Shown here: in pieces, positions 1 to 23,868 of the stretch | How positions within the stretch are numbered: the stretch's first letter is position 1 | Layout: every line of letters begins with the position of its first letter | Assembly (NCBI RefSeq): GCF_027942865.1 | Contig: NC_134526.1 | Coordinates: 10,386,284 to 10,450,283 of the forward strand | Source of the DNA: Odontesthes bonariensis | Taxonomy: Eukaryota > Chordata > Actinopteri > Atheriniformes > Atherinopsidae | Length of the DNA stretch: 64,000 nucleotides | Direction: 5' to 3' | The notes under the pieces: model-generated | What the model was told of the DNA's origin: nothing | The model's input: the letters and a program-made list of their open reading frames with translations, nothing else | Database searches by the model: none | Program-made: the position numbers and the translations under genes

Positions 1-446
1 GTTGGTGCAGATATCAGTACCTCATAAATTATCGTTGGTATCAAATGGCAAACGTATTTTTTCCCCAAGTTCACCAAAAGTAATTATTTGTTAATGGCTA
101 TTTTTAAGAAAATGGATAGAACTTTTTAATGTTATCTCCGAAAATAGATTAAAAAAGAAAAAAAGAAAAGGCAGAGAAACTGAAAACATAAGCATGTAGA
201 AGTATCCATATCAGCAGTCCATAGGTCAATGCTTAGTAGAGCGTCCTGTTGCAGCAATTGCAATCGCTTGAAATGTGTTCGGCACATCTACACACTGAGA
301 TCAGCCATGGTGCTGATCACACATCACTAGACTTGAGATATACAAGGTTCTATTACTTCATGTTTGAACATTTGTGGGTTTTCCCAAATCAAATTTTTGG
401 GACATCAATAAAAAGAGGGTGTGGTCTTCTAAATGCGTGTTTCCTG
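1..446. other. Upstream flank of C1q copy 1, no gene seen
   Basis: AT-rich, unique DNA upstream of the first C1q gene. The only open frame (249-506) has no recognisable domain and runs into the C1q promoter. This sequence is not repeated upstream of C1q copy 2, so the duplication breakpoint lies near 447. It therefore probably holds the native distal promoter of C1q copy 1. Confidence 0.5.
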
Positions 447-501
447 GTATTGTGTAAAACAATGCGCTGTTATCTCTGGTATTGCAAAATCTCATACAAG
501 G

Positions 502-507
502 TATAAA
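502..507 (+). promoter_or_regulatory. TATA box of C1q copy 1
   Basis: TATAAA lies about 50 bases before the start codon at 557. It is followed by a short leader with good spacing for a transcription start near 530. The same motif and leader are kept in copy 2 at 7441-7446. Confidence 0.6.
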
Positions 508-556
508 TGTTGGCCACCACAGAGGTTCCTAAACAGAGAAGCAGAGAACCACAAGG

Positions 557-1427
557 ATGAAGAAGATTGCAGTCCTGATTCTAGCGTTCGGCTGCTGTCT
601 TTGTGAACCTGGAATTGATGAGAATAATGCCAAAGTTTGTCAGTCCTCAGGATCAACCAGCAGTTGTAACATCTGCTCCCTCACTACTTTATCTGAGCAA
701 ATGGGAGAACTGAGGTTTAAAGTTGCAAACATGGCAGAAAAAATTACATTTCTGGAAACCAATCAGCAAAACACTGAAAAAGAAGTCCTGGAGCTGCGGA
801 GCCTCACTGGAGGTAACGTACTGTGGACACATTCTCTATGGAACATATTAACGGAATATAATTATTCCTTGCATAAATTCCTATTTCTGATGCGTTTGTG
901 GTAATTTGCTGTTTTCAGGCATTCCTCGGGTGGCTTTTTCCGCAGCTCTCAGGGATTCTGGCTCTGGAGACACAGGACCTTTCACGACTGCCACTCCACT
1001 GAAGTATAAAAATATTTTCTCCAACGCTGGCAGTTGCTACAACCCCTCAACAGGTTTGTACACAAACAGAATCAAGAGAAGGAAAGAGAAATTCAACTGT
1101 GAACTCATCACATGCCATCCCCTCTCCTTTTTTTTGACAGGCATTTTCACAGCAATGGTCGATGGAATGTACTTCTTTCGCTTCTCAATGTTCAACAACC
1201 TCAGTCCCACTCCCAATTCTGTTGTGAGTCTTAGAAAGAATGGCGAACAATTAGTATCTGTCTGGGATGTGTCTGGAACTGACAGCAATGACATGGGGAG
1301 CAATGCCGTGGTCATCCCTCTGAAGGTGGGGGACAATGTGTATGTGGAGCTGTTTGCAAACAGGGTCGTCTATGACGACATGGCCCATTACAACACCTTC
1401 AGTGGTTTTCTGCTCTTCACCATGTAA
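557..1427 (+). CDS. Secreted C1q-domain protein, copy 1 (no collagen region)
   Basis: Three exons, 557-812, 919-1053 and 1141-1427, join in phase with GT-AG introns to give 225 residues. A hydrophobic signal peptide covers about residues 1-17 (MKKIAVLILAFGCCLC). A short Cys-bearing stretch follows (C28, C37, C40), then a heptad-like segment (about 42-82, LTTLSEQMGELRFKVANMAE onward) likely to be a coiled coil. The C1q globular domain fills the C-terminal ~130 residues and ends in the typical FSGFLLF. There is no Gly-X-Y collagen repeat, so this belongs to the short C1q-like proteins abundant in fish, which form trimers and are often secreted and linked to innate immunity. Its exact function cannot be read from sequence. 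It lies tail to tail with the mylk remnant and is duplicated at 7496-8366. The start is the first ATG after a TATA box and ends the signal-peptide frame. Confidence 0.9.
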
Positions 1428-1771
1428 TTCAAACAGCATGCTTCAAGGTCTGCTGGACCTGATGGTTTCACAGTAAAACATGTGTAGTTTTATTCACAAT
1501 GCTAGCTGGTAAAGCATGGGAAATGAAAATAGTTTAGTTTAGAATTATTCATACTTGTAGCAAACTAATGAAGTGGTGTGTCTTAACCTACATTTTTCCG
1601 AGCAATTCACCACATCTGTCAAAATAGAAGTACAGCTCTCCCTGAGCAGTATAGCTTAATCTACATCTTTGTTTTTAACCACTCGCAATTTTCTTATTTG
1701 GATAAAAACACAAGTGGGTCATTTTTACTGATGTTGAAAATGCAAATAATAACAATATGGTTGGAAATATT

Positions 1772-1777
1772 AATAAA
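1772..1777 (+). terminator. Candidate polyadenylation signal of C1q copy 1
   Basis: AATAAA about 345 bases after the stop codon, kept in unit B at 8711-8716. It is the first strong match downstream of the gene. Confidence 0.45.
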
Positions 1778-1961
1778 GAAAGGTAAAAAAATTCCCAACC
1801 ACTGAGTTTTTGTATACCTATGTTATAATTTTGACTACATACATCAGTATTTTCAGTTTAATTTAACTTTGAAAAGAGTTTAAATGACACATCTGCAATA
1901 TAAGAAAATATTAACAAAAACAAAAATTTACATTTCTTGTGAAAAAGAAAAATAGGTTTTA

Positions 1962-2095
1962 AATCATCCATCCATCCATTTTCTATACCCGCTTAATCAG
2001 TCGGTCGGGTCGCGGGGGGGCTGGAGCCTATCCCAGCAGTCATCGAGCGGGAGGCGGGGTACACCCTGGACAGGTCGCCAGTCCATCATAGAGAT
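1962..2095. repeat. Fragment of common fish ground-plan repeat (unit A)
   Basis: Begins with ccatccat units and 'ttttctatacccgcttaatc', then a GC-rich stretch with 'ggagcctatcccagcagtca' and 'ggtacaccctggacaggtcg'. This is the 5' half of a repeat seen widely in teleost genomes; I do not assign it to a named family. The same fragment is in unit B at 8905-9045, so it was present before the duplication. Confidence 0.7.
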
Positions 2096-2099
2096 TTTA

Positions 2100-4460
2100 A
2101 ATCGTGATTTTAAAAATGCTTAAAAATATTGGTCTTCTTACAAAAGAGTGCACAGTTAGCTCCAATTGCACTACAATTTTTAGCTTTAAGGGAGTTTTAG
2201 AATTTAGCCTCGATGCATAATCATTTCTACAATGGAGAAATGTCTAAAAGCCCTTCACAAGTATGTACATTTTTGGATGGTATTCCTCTTTATTTGCCTA
2301 TCTGACTGACACTAGTGAGTCATCCAAACTATCACCCCAACCAACCCGTCTGGGGGTGTCAGTTACCCTGCACAGACCCTGCTACCCAATAACTAATCAT
2401 TGTAAGTGCAAGAATAAAAGAAATAAACCTGGAAATATAGAAAAAAGTTCAATTGAACAGTGTAGCACAGTGCAGTACACAGTGTACAGAGCTGCTAAAG
2501 GTGTACAGAGCTGCTAAAACAAAATTAATGTTCCTTGTTTAGACTTGGCTATTTTTTTCAGTTTTTATCTAATTTCATTTAGAATTTAAACAAGATTTGA
2601 GGATGTCCGAATGGGACATGTAAGAAGAATAGATAAAGTGTGTGTAAATTAAAAAAATAAAACCATTCAAAAAGCACCTTTTCCCTGTGCTGGCTTGAGT
2701 TACAGCATGAGAATGCTTTCTTTCTTCCTTTGTGTGCTATATTTTTTTTAAAATATTTCACTACAAATGATTCTTTCATCCTTTCTTTACTGCATACCAG
2801 GCAGCTGTTGGAAGAGTTTCCACATGATCTGCTATTGCTTACGCAGGGAAAATAAACCTACAGAGGGAACTTTCAGATATCTTTCTCTCATTTATTATGC
2901 AAACATTGGCATAATAAATGGTCTACCTCGCTGCACGTGATTTGGTGACACACACAAATTAAAAAAATCCTTCACTTACCTCAGTTTCATCCAGATTAGG
3001 GCATACACTAAAGCAAAGATAATAGATAAAAATAGAGTTGACCACTAGAACATTACAAAAAGACTGAATTACATCTGATGTGTTTGTGTGAAAAATATTA
3101 ACATTCAGAAGAATAAGTATCTTCCTCAAATCTCCCTCACAACTGAAGACGCCTTGTGGATGAGAGGTGAAATGTACTCTTAAGTACAATGGCCGTGTCT
3201 TGAAGCACTTGGGATTGCAACGACTTGAATGACTGAGAACCTACACAGACATCTTCATAGTGTGGACTAAACAAAGCACACCTTTATTTTAACACTCAAC
3301 TTATTGACACCAGATATATTAAAATCTGTAACCAACGTAAATCTATGGGTCATACGGAGTTAGTCATTTTACCAGTGAAACATAGACTGCATAGTACATA
3401 CTAATGCTTTGGATATAATAACTGTGTTTTTGCTTGCAAGTGGGCACTGAAGTGTATGAAATGTGTATAAAAAGGTAAGTAAAAAGTTTGCAAGAAGAAT
3501 ATAAATTATGTGTTCAACTGTCTCAAAATGGACTACATTATATCGATGTTAACGATGGAACATACAGTGGAGGAATGAGCTGTTTTAAGGGTGTGACTTT
3601 AAAAGATATTTGTCTGCCAGTATCAACCCATAGTTAGTTTTATTAGTCTTATTCTGTTTTTGTATCACATTTTCACCAACTTTACATTTTCTGACAATAA
3701 AAAAAATAAACACTACCTTCTGAAATTTTATGAACAGATGATTAAATGCACACGAGACAAACACGAGTCATTAACAGCACGTGATTCAAACAGCATAACT
3801 TCAGCCCTGTTTGCTTTTCAAAATGGGTATGTCATTTTAAGCTAGCTGCAGCTACTCACACATCGCTTTGCAGTTTTAAGTGAAACCACATGTTGAGGTC
3901 AGTATATATCTATATGTTGGTCCCATAAAGAAACATCAACAGCTGCTCTGTGACTAAATCTATCTGACTTACCGAAACTGTGTACAAAAATACTTGTGTT
4001 CTATATTTCCAGCCCCACCACAGGTTTACAGTTTGGTCCCCATTTGTATTCCTTATCTCAAAACACGAAGGTATATATTCAAGGCCCAAAAGAACATCAC
4101 ATCTATACATTTTATCACCTCACATTTCTGCACACAGAGGAATATTATATCTAATATTCTTCTTGAATAGATTATTAAAAATACAGAGTTCCTTGTGGTG
4201 CAGCGGGCAATATTTCAAATGTTTTCTTGTTCAGAAATGTTGTAAAAGTCCATTTTTATGGAGATAACTTTGTGTGATATTCTTTAAAAGCACCAGGTCT
4301 TATAATGCAATATGTAAGGTATGTGTAAAGGTTTGATTTTATCCTACCCTGTAATTTAACCAAACTTAATTCTTAAAAGCAAAAACAAAAAAAAAGTCAG
4401 GCCTTATCTTAGGCCCTCAAATGTGAATGTGGTTGCTTGGTGTGTAAAAGGTTGGTGTGT
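2100..4460. other. Non-coding DNA between C1q copy 1 and mylk remnant
   Basis: AT-rich DNA nearly identical to unit B 9050-11072 plus 11532-12239. Short open frames here (for example 2263-2517) recur in unit B only because the DNA is duplicated, and show no domain. At about 4122 the 459-bp block that holds the last mylk exon in unit B (11089-11294) is missing; both edges share 'ca'. Confidence 0.6.
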
Positions 4461-5239
4461 ACCTGTGAGGTGACATATGAGATGGGCACAGGATCCCTGA
4501 GCTACAGCCTGGTCCTCCAAGCTCTGGGTGAACAGGGGGGGGCCCTGCATCTTACGCTCGAGAGACTCCAGGGCATGCTCTGCCTCTGGGCTCAGGGGTG
4601 AGGCTAGGCAACAGAAGTGAATAAAAAAGTTAAAATTAAAGCTCTGGCACTTATAGATCCTCAAAGTGTAACTCAAAACTATGTATATATATATATATAT
4701 TCATTTTTGCTGGGGAAAATAACCTTTGCTGTGACCAAGGCTAAAGTCTCTGCATCACTGTTTCCCTGGAATGGAGACTCACCACTCAGCCTTGAAACAG
4801 AGCAGAGGCGATTAGTAGTCATTGTGAATGAGACATTATTTACTATTTCAATTAATGTCCACTAGATGGTAGTACAAGGCAAAAACTCAAGAGGATTTTC
4901 CATTTGATGGGTCTTCAGAATGACAAGTGGCATGGATTAGGTCAGCTCAGTGTGTACATATGGTATCAAATACTAGTTTGATGTGATACAGTAAGTTTCT
5001 AAGCAGCAAACATTCTCTCATATGGTAAAAGTATAGAGTACATGTAAACTGTATATGCATGACATGAACACACACAGACAAAACAACACTCCTTCCATGT
5101 CTATGTGGTAAATATGAAGCCTACACTTGCAGAAAGTTAACTTGGCAACCAGCTAGCTTAAATTTTGTCCAAAGGTAACAAATTACCCTACTAGCACCCC
5201 AATGCTCACAATTTAACCTTCCAACTGGTTTGCTTAGAA

Positions 5240-5800
5240 CAGTGGTTCCCAAACTGTGGTACGCGTACCCCTAGTGGTACGCGGAGGTACTGCAGGAGGT
5301 ACCCGGCGCACAGGGAGTTTTTTTTTTTTTTTTTAATTTAATAAGGCGTCACACTTTTGTGGAGGACTGTTTATGAAGGAGACTCCAGTTTTGTGATGAA
5401 TGTTACATGAGTTAGGCCTGTTAATGTATTCTTAAAAAGAGAGAGAAATGAGTTATGTTCATGTATTCTTAAAAAAAGAGAAATGTTACTTGTTTAAGTT
5501 GGATGACAAAGGAAGATTATTTTGATTTAGTATTTATGCTATTTTGGTTAATTATTTATATTTCAAGAAAATGTTTTTTATTCTTATGTTGAATTCAATT
5601 GAGGTTAAAAAAAAGATAGAGAAAGCCTGAGAATTTTATGTTCAAGTTAAGGATATTAAATAAAATGATTTTCATGTAATAACCACTGTGTTGCTCTACT
5701 TTTGGAGAATCATTGCACGCGTTGTATGTGTGAGGGGGTACTCGTGGTGTGACAAGAAGGCTCAGGGGGTACTCAGGCCAAAAAAGTTTGGGAATCACTG
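5240..5800. mobile_element. Non-autonomous hAT-like transposon (561 bp)
   Basis: Ends are an inverted repeat: CAGTGGTTCCCAAACTGTGG at the left, and the complement of CAGTGATTCCCAAACTTTTT at the right. It is flanked by a perfect 8-bp target duplication GCTTAGAA (5232-5239 and 5801-5808), the size typical of hAT elements. The matching place in unit B (near 14435-14442) has one GCTTAGAA and no insert, so the element entered after the duplication. No transposase frame is present. Confidence 0.92.
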
Positions 5801-6248
5801 GCTTAGAACCCCCCCTCAAAACAGCAGCCAACTCCAACTAAAAGTTGTGGTCTAAAGGTGGTGACAAGGAATCAAAACAATTTTTAACAAGAAGCTCATA
5901 TCATTATATAAGAAGGTAAAGAAAAGGAGAGCTGCAGTCTCAAGTGAATTCCTGGCTAAAAGTTTCTTCGAACAACTGGTTTCTGTGTCATTCTTTTTTT
6001 TTTTTTAAACTGCGATTCAGTATTTTGTTACCTAATTTACTTTAGAATTTTATGTCTGGGGTTATTTGAAGAATTGTTTCTTGGCTAACTTCCTGGAATA
6101 GAAGCCAACAAACAGAGACAGTGCCAGGTTTAGCAGGTTTTGCTGTAATCATAGGAGAGTGATGGGAATCTTCTGATTTGCCTCTTAGCAAGAAAGTGAA
6201 TAACATTTCATGTAACTCCTATAAAACAGAAATGCCTCATAAGACTTA

Positions 6249-6539
<291 letters not shown>

Positions 6540-7289
6540 TTATGCATAAATGAACACGACAGACCAAAGAGGAGATGAACACGTTAGACAGGTTTCAGTT
6601 TAGGATTGTGGATGTGGGTTGCCATCTAACCCTTAAATTTTTAGTACCTGTTCTTTGTTTCTGATCCAACAGTACACAGCAGGGGGACTCCCAGTGAAAA
6701 AACACGTCAGCCTGGCAGTGTGCCCCACCTTCACCTCCAGGTGCTTTCGGGGATTTTGAAATTGTAACACCGGGGCTGCAAAGACAAAATATCCTGAATG
6801 TTTTGACTCAGCTTGTAATGTCTGCTGAATGCCAAACTTTCACACTGGAAGGAAACTATTTAGTGTGGTGTTTAAGTCTGAGATAAAGACAATCAAATGT
6901 CTGGTAGCTTTTGCTGTACTGTAAGACTGGGAGTGTATTTCATATCACAATACCATTATTATTGTTCTGTAACATACAGCAGACCAAGTGTCTCAAGTTT
7001 AAACAAAGTGCAAAACATGACCTATACCCCATACAGGTAAAACATGTTCTTGTGTAATTAAGTTAAAATAGTTCCCCTCTTCTTTGTCCTGCAATCACAA
7101 ACAGGAAAAAAAAAATCCATATATGAGCTAAAGTCAAAGCGTTTTTGCACACTGTCAGTATTCAAATACTGTGGCAACTGGATGGTAAATTTGACTAAGG
7201 CCAATCTGATAGAATGATGTTTTAAAGGACTTTAGAGACAATAATCTACCTTCTCAATCTAATATCTCACCTTTCCTCATTTTGCATTC

Positions 7290-7394
7290 TTTTTTTTTTT
7301 TAAGGCGGATATAATGCATGCCACCATCCAGTCTGCCCGGGTGGCGTATTTGTCCGGGTTGAAACCGGATAACCCGGATTTTGTTACAGCTCTA
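7290..7394. other. Junction between duplication units A and B
   Basis: About 105 bp that matches neither unit edge. It starts with a T-run and continues as GC-richer DNA with 'gtctgcccgggtggcgtatt' and 'ccgggttgaaaccggataac'. It directly abuts the promoter of C1q copy 2. Confidence 0.75.
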
Positions 7395-7440
7395 GTATTG
7401 TGTAAAACAATGCGCTGTTATCTCTTGCAAAATCTCAAGG

Positions 7441-7446
7441 TATAAA
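7441..7446 (+). promoter_or_regulatory. TATA box of C1q copy 2
   Basis: TATAAA in the same leader as copy 1, about 50 bases before the start codon at 7496. Only about 45 bases of homologous promoter lie upstream of it before the duplication junction. Confidence 0.6.
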
Positions 7447-7495
7447 TGTTGGCCACCACAGAGGTTCCTAAACAGAGAAGCAGAGAACCACAAGG

Positions 7496-8366
7496 ATGAA
7501 GAAGATTGCAGTCCTGATTCTAGCGTTCGGCTGCTGTCTTTGTGAACCTGGAATTGATGAGAATAAAGCCAAAGTTGGTCAGTCCTCAGGATCAACCAGC
7601 TGTTGTAACATCTGCTCCCTCACTACTTTATCTGAGCAAATGGGAGAACTGAGGTTTAAAGTTGCAAACATGGCAGAAAAAATTACATTTCTGGAAACCA
7701 ATCAGCAAAACACTGAAAAAGAAGTCCTGGAGCTGCGGAGCCTCACTGGAGGTAACGTACTGTGGACACATTCTCTATGGAACATATTAACAGAATATAA
7801 TTATTCCTTGCATAAATTCCTATTTCTGATGCGTTTGTGGTAATTTGCTGTTTTCAGGCATTCCTCGGGTGGCTTTTTCCGCAGCTCTCAGGGATTCTGG
7901 CTCTGGAGACACAGGACCTTTCACGACTGCCACTCCACTGAAGTATAAAAATATTTTCTCCAACGCTGGCAGTTGCTACAACCCCTCAACAGGTTTGTAC
8001 ACAAACAGAATCAAGAGAAGGAAAGAGAAATTCAACTGTGAACTCATCACATGCCATCCCCTCTCCTTTTTTTTGACAGGCATTTTCACAGCAATGGTTG
8101 ATGGAATGTACTTCTTTCGCTTCTCAATGTTCAACAACCTCAGTCCCACTCCCAATTCTGTTGTGAGTCTTAGAAAGAATGGCGAACAATTAGTATCTGT
8201 CTGGGATGTGTCTGGAACTGACAGCAATGACATGGGGAGTAATGCTGTGGTCATCCCTCTGAAGGTGGGGGACAATGTGTATGTGGAGCTGTTTGCAAAC
8301 AGGGTTGTCTATGACGACATGGCCCATTACAACACCTTCAGTGGTTTTCTGCTCTTCACCATGTAA
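7496..8366 (+). CDS. Secreted C1q-domain protein, copy 2 (no collagen region)
   Basis: Exons 7496-7751, 7858-7992 and 8080-8366 give 225 residues, collinear with copy 1: signal peptide, Cys-bearing linker, heptad-like segment, C1q domain ending FSGFLLFTM. I count three amino-acid differences from copy 1, all in the linker: N24K, C28G and S36C. Four differences in exon 3 are silent. The linker therefore keeps three cysteines but one has moved from position 28 to 36, next to C37. Exon 2 is identical. The promoter is cut back to about 100 bases before the ATG by the duplication junction, so expression may differ. A shared role with copy 1 is inferred. Confidence 0.9.
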
Positions 8367-8710
8367 TTCAAACAGCATGCTTCAAGGTCTGCTGGACCTG
8401 ATGGTTTCACAGTAAAACATGTGTAGTTTTATTCACAATGCTAGCTGGTAAAGCATGGGAAATGAAAATAGTTTAGTTTAGAATTATTCATACTTGTAGC
8501 AAACTAATGAAGTGGTGTGTCTTAACCTACATTTTTCCGAGCAATTCACCACATCTGTCAAAATAGAAGTACAGCTCTCCCTGAGCAGTATAGCTTAATC
8601 TACATCTTTGTTTTTAACCACTCGCAATTTTCTTATTTGGATAAAAACACACGTGGATCATTTGTACTGATGTTGACAATGCAAATAATAACAATAGGGT
8701 TGGAAATATT

Positions 8711-8716
8711 AATAAA
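8711..8716 (+). terminator. Candidate polyadenylation signal of C1q copy 2
   Basis: AATAAA about 345 bases past the stop, at the same place as in copy 1. Confidence 0.45.
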
Positions 8717-8904
8717 GAAAGGTAATAAAATTCCCAACCACTGGTGCCTCTGAGTTTTTGTATACCATGTTATCAAGTTGACTACATACATCAGTATTTT
8801 CAGTTTAATTTAACTGTGAAAAGAGTTTTAATCTGCAATATAAGAAAATATTAACAAAAACAAAAATGTACATTTCTTGTGAAAAAGAAAAATAGGTTTT
8901 AAAT

Positions 8905-9045
8905 CATCCATCCATCCATCCGTCCATTTTCTGTACCCGCTTAATCAGTCGGTCGGGTCGCGGGGGGGCTGGAGCCTATCCCAGCAGTCATCGAGCGGGA
9001 GGCGGGGTACACCCTGGACAGGTCGCCAGTCCATCATAGAGATTT
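8905..9045. repeat. Fragment of common fish ground-plan repeat (unit B)
   Basis: Duplicate of 1962-2095, with one or two additional ccat units at its left end. It shows the CCAT tract changing length after duplication. Confidence 0.7.
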
Positions 9046-9049
9046 TAAA

Positions 9050-11088
9050 TCGTGATTTTAAAAATGCTTAAAAATATTTCTCTTCTTACAAAAGAGTGCA
9101 CAGTTAGCTCCAATTGCACTACAATTTTTAGCTTTAAGGGAGTTTTAGAATTTAGCCTCGATGCATAATCATTTCTACAATGGAGAAATGTCTAAAAGCC
9201 CTTCACAAGTATGTACATTTTTGGATGGTATACCTCTTTATTTGCCTATCTGACTGACACTAGTGAGTCATCCAAACTATCACCCCAACCAACCCGTCTG
9301 GGGGTGTCAGTTACCCTGCACAGACCCTGCTACCCAATAACTAATCATTGTAAGTGCAAGAATAAAAGAAATAAACCTGGAAATATAGAAAAAAGTTCAA
9401 TTGAACAGTGTAGCACAGTGCAGTACACAGTGTACAGAGCTGCTAAAGGTGTACAGAGCTGCTAAAACAAAATTAATGTTCCTTGTTTAGACTTGGCTAT
9501 TTTTTTTCAGTTTTTATCTAATTTCATTTAGAATTTAAACAAGATTTGAGGATGGCTGGATGGGACATGTAAGAAAAATAGATAAAGTGTGTGTAAATTA
9601 AAAAAATAAAACCATTCAAAAAGCACCTTTTCCCTGTGCTGGCTTGAGTTACAGCATGAGAATGCTTTCTTTCTTCCTTTGTGTGCTATATTTTCTTTAA
9701 AATATTTCACTACAAATGATTCTTTCATCCTTTCTTTACTGCATACCAGGCAGCTGTTGGAAGAGTTTCCACATGATCTGCTATTGCTTACGCAGGGAAA
9801 ATAAACCTACAGAGGGAACTTTCAGATATCTTTCTCTCATTTATTATGCAAACATTGGCATAATAAATGGTCTACCTCGCTGCACGTGATTTGGTGACAC
9901 ACACAAATTAAAAAATCCTTCACTTACCTCAGTTTCATCCAGATTAGGGCATACACTAAAGCAAAGATAATAGATAAAAATAGAGTTGACCACTAGAACA
10001 TTACAAAAAGACTGAATTGCACCTGATGTGGTTGTGTGAAAAATATTAACATTCAGAAGAATAAGTATCTTCCTCAAATCTCCCTCACAACTGAAGACGC
10101 CTTGTGGATGAGAGGTGAAATGTACTCTTAAGTACAATGGCCGTGTCTTGAAGCACTTGGGATTGCAACGACTTGAATGACTGAGAACCTACACAGACAT
10201 CTTCATAGTGTGGACTAAACAAAGCACACCTTTATTTTAACACTCAACTTATTGACACCAGATATATTAAAATCTGTAACCAACGTAAATCTATGGGTCA
10301 TACGGAGTTAGTCATTTTACCAGTGAAACATAGACTGCATAGTACATACTAATGCTTTGGATATAATAACTGTGTTTTTGCTTGCAAGTGGGCACTGAAG
10401 TGTATGAAATGTGTATAAAAAGGTAAGTAAAAAGTTTGCAAGAAGAATATAAATTATGTGTTCAACTGTCTCAAAATGGACTACTTTATATCGATGTTAA
10501 CGATGGAACATACAGTGGAGGAATGAGCTGTTTTAAGGGTGTGACTTTAAAAGATATTTGTCTGCCAGTATCAACCCATAGTTAGTTTTATTAGTCTTAT
10601 TCTGTTTTTGTATCACATTTTCACCAACTTTACATTTTCTGACAATAAAAAAAATAAACACTACCTTCTGAAATTTTATGAACAGATGATTAAATGCACA
10701 CGAGACAAATACGAGTCATCAACAGCACGTGATTCAAACAGCATAACTTCAGCCCTGTTTGCTTTTCAAAATGGGTATGTCATTTTAAGCTAGCTACAGC
10801 TACTCACACATCGCTTTGCAGTTTTAAGTGAAACCACATGTTGAGGTCAGTATATATCTATATGTTGGTCCCATAAAGAAACATCAACAGCTGCTCTGTA
10901 ACTAAATCTATCTGACTTACCGAAACTGTGTACAAAAATACTTGTGTTCTATATTTCCAGCCCCACCACAGGTTTACAGTTTGGTCCCCATTTGTATTCC
11001 TTATCTCAAAACACGAAGGTATCTATTCAAGGCACAAAAGAACATCACATCTATACATTTTATCACCTCACAAATGGCTATGATTAAT
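9050..11088. other. Non-coding DNA between C1q copy 2 and mylk end
   Basis: Near-identical partner of 2100-4120. It separates two convergent genes and should contain the mylk 3' untranslated region. No further gene is recognisable. Confidence 0.5.
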
Positions 11089-23844
<12,756 letters not shown>

Positions 23845-23868
23845 GTCTTTGTAAAAACACTCCGGCCT

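Noticed and set aside
1037-1439. Antisense frames over C1q exon 3 (also 7976-8378)
   Set aside because: Shadows of the C1q coding strand, repeated only because the gene is duplicated.
2263-3189. Small open frames repeated at 9211-10137
   Set aside because: They recur because of the recent duplication; no domain, no codon signal, and frame differences between copies.
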